A stretch of 64,000 nt of DNA, taken from contig NZ_JADDXU010000003.1 of assembly GCF_015163075.1 (NCBI RefSeq), forward strand, positions 682,001 to 746,000. Direction: 5' to 3'. The translations under genes were made by a program, and so were the position numbers. Positions within the stretch are counted from its first letter, which is position 1, and every line of letters starts with the position of its first letter. This document shows, piece after piece, positions 59,280 through 64,000 of the stretch. Below the pieces are notes generated by a model. The model was given only the letters and a program-made list of their open reading frames with translations. It was not told the DNA's origin and did not search any database. This DNA is from Streptomyces justiciae. Its GTDB lineage: Bacteria; Actinomycetota; Actinomycetes; Streptomycetales; Streptomycetaceae.

Positions 59280-60563
59280 CTATTCGTCGTTGGCCGGTTC
59301 CTCTCCGCCCTCCGTTTTCCCCTCCGGCTCGTCGAGGTTGAGCGCGTCGTCCATCCGCTCAGCGGCGGCGCGGAGCGTCGTGTCCATCACGTGCGCGTAG
59401 GTGTCCAGCGTCATCGTGATCGTGCTGTGCCCGAGCGTCTCCATGATCGTGCGAGCGTCGACCCCCTGAGCCAGCAGGAGCGAGGCGCAGGTGTGCCGGA
59501 GGTCGTGGACACGTACGCGCGGCACGTGCGCGTTCTTGCAGAGGGTGGTCAGCACACGGTTGAGGCTGCGGGGATCGGTGACGCGACCGGTCACTGTCGT
59601 GAAGATCAGCCCGTTCGGCTGCCCGGGGGTGGCCTGCCACTTCTTGCCCGCCACCTTGCGCTCCCGCTCCTGCTGACTGCGGTGCTCTGTGAGCGCTCGT
59701 ACGCAGTGCCTCGGAAGCGGCACCGTGCGGGTGGACCGCGTCGTCTTCGGAGTGCCGAAGATCAACTCTCGCCGGATGCGCTGCACGTTCCGGCGGACTC
59801 GGAGCTGACCATTCGTGAGGTCAACGTCCGACCATGTGAGTGCGAGCGCCTCACCCCTGCGCAGGCCGGTCGACACGAGCAGGAGCCACAGGGCGTACAG
59901 GCGGTGAGATCTGGCGGTCTTGAGCAACAGACGGGCTTCAGCAGCGTCCAGGGGGCGCACCTCCTTGGGAGTCACGGTAGGGGTCTCCACGATCCGGGCG
60001 ACGTTGCGGGCAATCAGTTCCTCGCGCATCGCCTGCTGGAGAGCGGACCGTAGGACAGCGTGGATGTACTGGACGGTGCGCGCAGACGGGAGACGCTTGC
60101 AGCACCTACCCACGGCGCAGCAGGAACGCTTGCCCTCGGGCCGCTCGTGGTCGGCGCCCCGGAGGCAGCACAGGCACGAGGTCTTGAACTCCGTGAGGAA
60201 GCGGCGCACATCCGCCGGGGTGAGCCGGTTCAGCTTCTTCTTGCCGAGTGCCGGCCGGATGTAGAGGCGAGTGAGCCCCTCGTAGCTGCTGAGCGTGGAC
60301 GGCTTCAGCCGCTGCGGAGCGATGGTGGCGAGCCAGTATGTGAGGTAGTCGCCGAGCGCCATGGTGGACGATGCGGCAGGGATGCCCTGCCGGGTCTTCT
60401 CCTGCATCTCCGTGAGCTTGTCGGCTACTTCTTCGCGGGTTTTGCCGTAGACGAACTTCCGGGTGCGTGTTCCGTCGGGACGGTAGACGTAGGCGGCGGC
60501 CTGGTAGCGACCGTCCGTGCGCTTGGTGATCGTTCCCTCGCCGTTGGCGCGTCGCTTGGCCAT
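59280..60563 (-). CDS. int: Tyrosine recombinase (integrase) of element 2
   Basis: A 427-aa protein. An N-terminal AP2-like arm domain (GEGTITKRTDGRYQAAAYV) is followed by the SAM-like core domain. Catalytic residues are seen: Arg in STGLRRGEALAL, HDLRHTCASL, and LGHSTITMTLDTYAHV with the Tyr. Unusual is a Cys-rich insertion at about residues 130-158 (SCLCCLRGADH...SCCAVGRCC) in the core domain, looking like a metal-binding loop. Its ATG overlaps the xis stop by one nt. Confidence 0.95.
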   Translation of the reverse strand: MAKRRANGEGTITKRTDGRYQAAAYVYRPDGTRTRKFVYGKTREEVADKLTEMQEKTRQGIPAASSTMALGDYLTYWLATIAPQRLKPSTLSSYEGLTRLYIRPALGKKKLNRLTPADVRRFLTEFKTSCLCCLRGADHERPEGKRSCCAVGRCCKRLPSARTVQYIHAVLRSALQQAMREELIARNVARIVETPTVTPKEVRPLDAAEARLLLKTARSHRLYALWLLLVSTGLRRGEALALTWSDVDLTNGQLRVRRNVQRIRRELIFGTPKTTRSTRTVPLPRHCVRALTEHRSQQERERKVAGKKWQATPGQPNGLIFTTVTGRVTDPRSLNRVLTTLCKNAHVPRVRVHDLRHTCASLLLAQGVDARTIMETLGHSTITMTLDTYAHVMDTTLRAAAERMDDALNLDEPEGKTEGGEEPANDE

Positions 60564-60760
60564 CAGGCTGCTTCCTCCAGTCGGTCACGCATGTAGTTGC
60601 GTACGGCGTCGACCGGGATGCGGCGGGCGCGGCCGGACGTGTAGCTCGGGAGCTGCTTCGAGCGAATGAGGTCGTAGATCTTGCTGCGGCTCAGGCGTAG
60701 TGCCGCCATGGCTTCAGCGACGGTCAGTGCTTGGGGCTCGTCGGGTACGAGGGTGAGCAC
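60563..60760 (-). CDS. xis: Excisionase-like helix-turn-helix protein
   Basis: A 65-aa protein from GTG 60758-60760: ALTVAEAMAALRLSRSKIYD, then SGRARRIPVDAVRNYM. It is the helix_turn_helix_17 excisionase type, coupled to int by a TGATG overlap. Confidence 0.9.
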   Translation of the reverse strand: MLTLVPDEPQALTVAEAMAALRLSRSKIYDLIRSKQLPSYTSGRARRIPVDAVRNYMRDRLEEAA

Positions 60761-60845
60761 GCGGCTACCTCCGGTCTGGGGGCGGGGCCTGCGAATGGGC
60801 CGCGCTCAGGACGCGCGCGCCCGTGTGTGTCCGAGGTGCGGATTT

Positions 60846-61056
60846 CTGCGTCACCGCGTCACCTGCGTCATTCAGGGTGTCTGACCTGCGGTTTTTTGGT
60901 GACGCAGCGGGGGTGGGCTGCGTCATCGGTGACGCAGGCTGTTCGTCATCGGTGACGCAGGTGACGCAGGGGTGACGCAGCCGAAGGGCTCTGCGTCACC
61001 CCTGTCTGCGCAGGTCACATGCTGTTTGCGGGGTGTTGGTGACGCAGGTGACGCAG
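60846..61056. repeat. Eleven TGACGCAG/CTGCGTCA repeats (iteron-like)
   Basis: TGACGCAG starts at 60900, 60930, 60953, 60962, 60973, 61040 and 61049; the inverse CTGCGTCA starts at 60846, 60863, 60918 and 60991. Eleven copies in 211 nt, some spaced 9-11 nt apart, indicate a multi-site protein-binding region. It lies downstream of the ATPase gene and upstream of xis. Confidence 0.88.
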
Positions 61057-61170
61057 CGTTCCCCTACTTAGGAAAAAAGAGGGGGTGTCTGTAGTGGTGC
61101 GGTGCGGCTCAGGACGTGAAGAAGGAGCCGCTGCGCGGCACGTCCTACGGGCGGCGCCAGGGCGCCGAAC

Positions 61171-61214
61171 AGCAAGAAGAGCACCCGTTCGCGGCGAGGC
61201 GTGCTCTTCTTGCT
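61171..61214 (-). terminator. Terminator after element 2 replication operon
   Basis: AGCAAGAAGAGCAC (61171-61184) and GTGCTCTTCTTGCT (61201-61214) form a perfect 14-bp stem with a 16-nt loop, 14 nt beyond the ATPase stop codon. Confidence 0.82.
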
Positions 61215-61228
61215 TGTCGCAGGTGCGG

Positions 61229-62701
61229 TCAGAACGTCTGCTGTTCGTGCTGGGGTGCGGCGGCGGTGCGGGTCATTTCGAGGTAGCGGCCCTCTTTGGT
61301 GCGCCCGGAGTCGATGAGGACGCCCCGGGCGGCAAGGGTGGGCTGGAGCCGCTTGAGGCGGTCGGAGAGGACTTTGCCGGTGGTCGGCCACCCTTTGGGC
61401 AGCGCGCGGCAGTCTTCGCCGCTGTAGAGGAGGTTGAGGCAGTGCAGCCACTCGGTGGACGTCCTGCGCTGCGCTTCCCCCGGCTCGATGGTGTCGGCAT
61501 GGCGCAGGACGGTCTGTGCCAAGAGGTCGCCTTCGATGACGTCGTCGTTGAGGTCGTCGAGACTGGCCCGGTAGGCGGCGAGCGCCCCCCAGCCGGTGGC
61601 GCCGTCGAGTTGCGCGCACAGGTGGGCGAAGTCCGCCATGCGCAGGTCGGTGGGTGTCTCCGCGTCCACGGCGCGGACCTTGACCGTGAGGTCCAGGAGC
61701 GAGCCGAGGACGACGGGCAGCACCTGCGCGTACTCCGTCCACAGTTCGGCTTCCGTGCGGCGCACCTTCGGGCGTTCCAGGCGCAGCGGCAGGAGCCGTT
61801 CGGCGAGGTCGGGGCGGATGACGCCGACGTCGATTCCGGTCAGCAGCAGGGGGCGGCGGTAGCCGAGGCGGTAGACGTCGCCGTCGGTGAACAGTGCGCG
61901 TTTGACGCTCTCGGCCCCGGTGACGATGCAGCACATCGCATCGGAGAGGTCGGGGGTCATGTAGGAGAGGTTGTCCAGCGCGGTGACCCATCCTGCCGCG
62001 ACCGCTGCGATCAGGTTCTCCTCATCCTTCGGCGCGCGGCGCAGGTCACCGGTCATCCCTTCGATGATGCGGACGAGCATGCGTCCGCCGGTGGACTTGC
62101 CGGCGCCCTGGGGGCCGGTGAGGAACGGGGCGGGCACGGGCACGGACGGTCCGAGGCAGCCGATGAGCCAGGCGAGGGCCAGGCACTCGGTCTCCGCCGT
62201 GGCGAAGTTGCACAGCCCGAGCAGAAGATCGATTCCTTTGCCGTTCGTGTCCCGCGCGGGCAGCGGCAGTTCGCCCGTGAGCTGGGTGCGCCGCCAGCAC
62301 ACCTCGCGCGGGTCGGGGACCTTGATGTCCCATCCGGTGGGGTGGATGCGGACGGACTGTCCGTCGGCGCGGCCTAGGTCCAGCCAGGTGGCCCCGTCGT
62401 ATCCGGGGGCGACGCGGATGTGCACGGGCTGTACGTCCTCGGACAGCGCGAGTGCTTCGATCAAGTCCAACGCCTCCTTGAGTGCCGTGCCGTTGAAGAC
62501 GCCGACCCCGTCTTTGAAGAGGCCGACCATGAGTTCCTGGCGGTGGCTTCCGGTGGTGCCCTGGGAGCGGATGGGGCGGGCGACGGGGTGGCCGTTCTTC
62601 TGTGCGTAGACGGTGCCGTCGGCGGTGCGGAAGTAGCGGAAGTGGGAGTGCGCGTAGTCGGCGATGACCTCGCGAGCGGGGTTCTTGTCGTCGTCGGACA
62701 T
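61229..62701 (-). CDS. P-loop ATPase (replication helicase-like) of element 2
   Basis: A 490-aa protein from ATG 62699-62701, two nt after the Prim-Pol stop. Walker A is LTGPQGAGKST (about residue 215) and a Walker B-like WVTALDNLS follows; YRRPLLLTGID and LAERLLPLRLER complete an AAA-type core. The N-terminal part (FRYFRTADGTVYAQ) is typical of element ATPases next to Prim-Pol. It probably acts as helicase or primase partner in element replication. Confidence 0.85.
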   Translation of the reverse strand: MSDDDKNPAREVIADYAHSHFRYFRTADGTVYAQKNGHPVARPIRSQGTTGSHRQELMVGLFKDGVGVFNGTALKEALDLIEALALSEDVQPVHIRVAPGYDGATWLDLGRADGQSVRIHPTGWDIKVPDPREVCWRRTQLTGELPLPARDTNGKGIDLLLGLCNFATAETECLALAWLIGCLGPSVPVPAPFLTGPQGAGKSTGGRMLVRIIEGMTGDLRRAPKDEENLIAAVAAGWVTALDNLSYMTPDLSDAMCCIVTGAESVKRALFTDGDVYRLGYRRPLLLTGIDVGVIRPDLAERLLPLRLERPKVRRTEAELWTEYAQVLPVVLGSLLDLTVKVRAVDAETPTDLRMADFAHLCAQLDGATGWGALAAYRASLDDLNDDVIEGDLLAQTVLRHADTIEPGEAQRRTSTEWLHCLNLLYSGEDCRALPKGWPTTGKVLSDRLKRLQPTLAARGVLIDSGRTKEGRYLEMTRTAAAPQHEQQTF

Positions 62702-62703
62702 GC

Positions 62704-63543
62704 TCAGAGTCCCAACCTGGTGCGGGCGTTGGTCCATGCGTCGGTGCAGTGCCGGGCCGTTTCGCCTTTGGCCTGCGCGGCGGTGAACAGCCGGGCAACG
62801 TGTGCTTCGGTGAGGCAGCCGCATCCGCCGTGGGTGGAGAGCACGGCGAGGAACGTGCGGTAGACCGTCGCGTGGATCTCGCTGCGGGCTTCCGTGATGC
62901 GCTGCTCCGCCATGGAGAGGCCACGGGCGAGGTAGGCGGGAGTGCGGTGCGGGCAGGCGCCCCGAATGCCCGGTACGGGCACTGTGAGGCTCTGTGGCGC
63001 CCTGTGAGGCTTCGGTGCCTGCTTTACCACCAGCGAGCGCACAACGTCCGGCAGCGGCGCCGTGGCGCCCTCGCCGGGGGCGACCCAACGGGCGTACTGC
63101 ATAAGGGACTTGACGTCCACGCCGGGCCGGACCGCATTCGAGGACGGCATGGTCCCCAGGTAGAACCAGTGCTCACCCCGGGTCGTCGGAACGGTACGCG
63201 TGGCGGGCAGGGTGGCACGGGCCCACTCGATGGCGTCCGTGCTGTCGAGGTCGACGATGGTAAGTCCTGCGCCGCCGGGGTGGTAGGCCACGGCCGCCGC
63301 CTCCCGCCATGCTCGCGCCCACCCAGGGGAGTTGAGGACGTGGGGGTCGGTGGTGGCCGCCGCCCATCCGTGGCACGGGGCCGGGCAGGCGCAGCGGCCG
63401 GGGGTCCGCATGTTCGGCCGGCCGCCGCACGCGTTGCGGGCGCAGGTCGGGCAGTTCCCGAACGGCAGCTTCCCCGCCCGTAACGGCAGCACGGGCAGAC
63501 CGCCGGCCGCGAGCCGCAGGGCGGTGTGCAGGTGCTCGCTCAT
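62704..63543 (-). CDS. Bifunctional primase/polymerase of element 2
   Basis: A 279-aa protein from ATG 63541-63543, overlapping the methyltransferase stop (ATGA). The catalytic motifs are present: LTIVDLDSTDA (DxD), TTRGEHWFYLG (His), GVDVKSLMQYARWVAPGE. A zinc-type CPTCARNACGG and CACPAPCHGW lie near the start. It would prime or copy element DNA together with the downstream ATPase. Confidence 0.9.
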   Translation of the reverse strand: MSEHLHTALRLAAGGLPVLPLRAGKLPFGNCPTCARNACGGRPNMRTPGRCACPAPCHGWAAATTDPHVLNSPGWARAWREAAAVAYHPGGAGLTIVDLDSTDAIEWARATLPATRTVPTTRGEHWFYLGTMPSSNAVRPGVDVKSLMQYARWVAPGEGATAPLPDVVRSLVVKQAPKPHRAPQSLTVPVPGIRGACPHRTPAYLARGLSMAEQRITEARSEIHATVYRTFLAVLSTHGGCGCLTEAHVARLFTAAQAKGETARHCTDAWTNARTRLGL

Positions 63544-64000
63544 GCGGCCACCTCCCATTCCGGAGCAAGCTGCGCGAGTGCGGCACGGCCGATGTGCTGG
63601 GCATAGGCGGGCGGGATGCATTCGCGGATGCCGTCGCGGTTCATCCACGGCACCCCGAGCACCTCGCGGGCGAGGGCGACGCCGGAGAAGTTGCCGACGA
63701 ACTGCCCGTAGTGGCCGGGCGGGACGGGGCGGCCCATCTTGGCCTGCGGCACCAGATGCACAGAGTGCTCCGGCTGATCCAGATGGAAGCCGCCGCCGGT
63801 CTCGAAGTAGCGGTGGCGGTAGTTGGCCAGGCGGAACATCTGCCCGCACAGCATCACCGGCTTGTGCAGCTTCGGGACGGCGCCGCGCACGTTCTCCATC
63901 ACCCATGGCCGTCCGGTGGCTTCCAGGGCGGCACGGGTGGGGGCGATCAGGTCCGGGTGGGTGTTGCCCTGGAGGCGCTGGCACTCGCTGTCGTGCTGGC
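63540..64000 (-). CDS. C5-cytosine DNA methyltransferase, C-terminal part (cut by window edge)
   Basis: The last 152 codons are present and the 5' part lies right of the window. Read inward from the edge: QHDSECQRL, HPDLIAPTRAALEATGRPW and VMENVRGAV (motif IV ENV), then VMLCGQMFRLANYRHRYFET (motif VIII region), and at the end NRDGIRECIPPAYAQHIG (motifs IX-X). It modifies element or host DNA, perhaps to evade restriction; no cognate nuclease is visible. Confidence 0.88.
   Translation of the reverse strand, partial: QHDSECQRLQGNTHPDLIAPTRAALEATGRPWVMENVRGAVPKLHKPVMLCGQMFRLANYRHRYFETGGGFHLDQPEHSVHLVPQAKMGRPVPPGHYGQFVGNFSGVALAREVLGVPWMNRDGIRECIPPAYAQHIGRAALAQLAPEWEVAA

Larger units (their letters stand above)
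60761..61228. other. Gene-free control region of element 2
   Basis: 468 nt between xis and the P-loop ATPase gene. It holds the TGACGCAG repeat array (60846-61056), an A-rich AGGAAAAAAGAG stretch at about 61070-61081, and the terminator at 61171-61214. No gene is supported. Confidence 0.75.
59127..64000. mobile_element. Element 2 (AICE-like) at tRNA-Arg(ACG), continuing past the window
   Basis: From the tRNA: int, xis, iteron-like array, P-loop ATPase, Prim-Pol and C5 methyltransferase, all leftward. This is a Prim-Pol-type AICE (or related element) layout. The right attachment site is outside the window, so size and transfer genes are unknown. The start coordinate assumes the att site lies in the tRNA, which cannot be proved without the second repeat. 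Confidence 0.8.

Noticed and set aside
60846..61056. CRISPR-like array in element 2
   Set aside because: Repeat unit is only 8 bp, in both orientations and with irregular spacing.

Overview
The window is high-G+C actinobacterial DNA and almost certainly a Streptomyces chromosome. Signs are G/C in nearly every third codon position, GTG starts behind GGAGG-like ribosome sites, 4-nt ATGA/GTGA gene overlaps, a subtilisin-inhibitor gene, and a common Streptomyces intergenic repeat. Two integrated elements sit at tRNA genes and interrupt otherwise conserved core genes.

Core block 1 (1-22308): the start of prephenate dehydratase (pheA), then a leftward copper operon encoding a YcnI-like protein, Sco, a PCu(A)C chaperone, a CopC-CopD fusion and the Tat-exported DyP peroxidase DtpA. 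Next come an RsbW-like ATPase, a GNAT enzyme, an exported intradiol-dioxygenase-like protein, a CitG-like protein, an MFS exporter with a MocR regulator, aminopeptidase P, a GAF-SpoIIE phosphatase, a degenerate Prim-Pol protein, a DUF5926 protein, a second RsbW-like ATPase, a GDPD and an HtrA protease. The block ends at tRNA-Ser(UGA).

Element 1 (22229-41207) is a pSAM2-type actinomycete integrative and conjugative element (AICE) bounded by 81-bp direct repeats that cover most of the tRNA-Ser gene. Its backbone is int, xis, repSA, an Spd-type membrane protein, an FtsK-like TraB, small tra-region genes, a GntR regulator, a kinase-like protein, small AICE genes, an XRE-DUF5919 regulator and a Nudix (Pif-like) gene. 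The cargo at both ends looks like phage defence. The left end has a two-gene CBASS operon (CD-NTase plus Cap15-like 2TM-beta effector) and a divergent, unrecognised 649-aa protein with PD-(D/E)XK-like residues. The right end has a 926-aa nuclease-STAND ATPase fusion. The two large cargo genes are near 53% G+C where I counted, against about 75% in the backbone.

Just outside the right repeat lies a 1390-aa TIR-CHAT-NB-ARC-TPR protein, so the tRNA locus is a defence-gene hotspot. Core block 2 (45.6-59.2 kb) follows: an intact Prim-Pol gene with a LexA-like box, a small secreted Asn/Gln-rich protein, a ChsH2/ChsH1/Ltp2-like retro-aldolase trio, a SigE-family sigma factor, an acyl-CoA ligase, a 1502-aa PAS pseudo-histidine kinase with two receiver-like domains, a subtilisin inhibitor, tRNA-Ser(GCU) and tRNA-Arg(ACG).

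Element 2 starts at tRNA-Arg and runs off the right edge. It has a tyrosine integrase with a cysteine-rich insertion, xis, an array of eleven TGACGCAG repeats, a P-loop ATPase, an intact Prim-Pol and a C5-cytosine methyltransferase. Its replication module therefore differs from the RepSA type of element 1.
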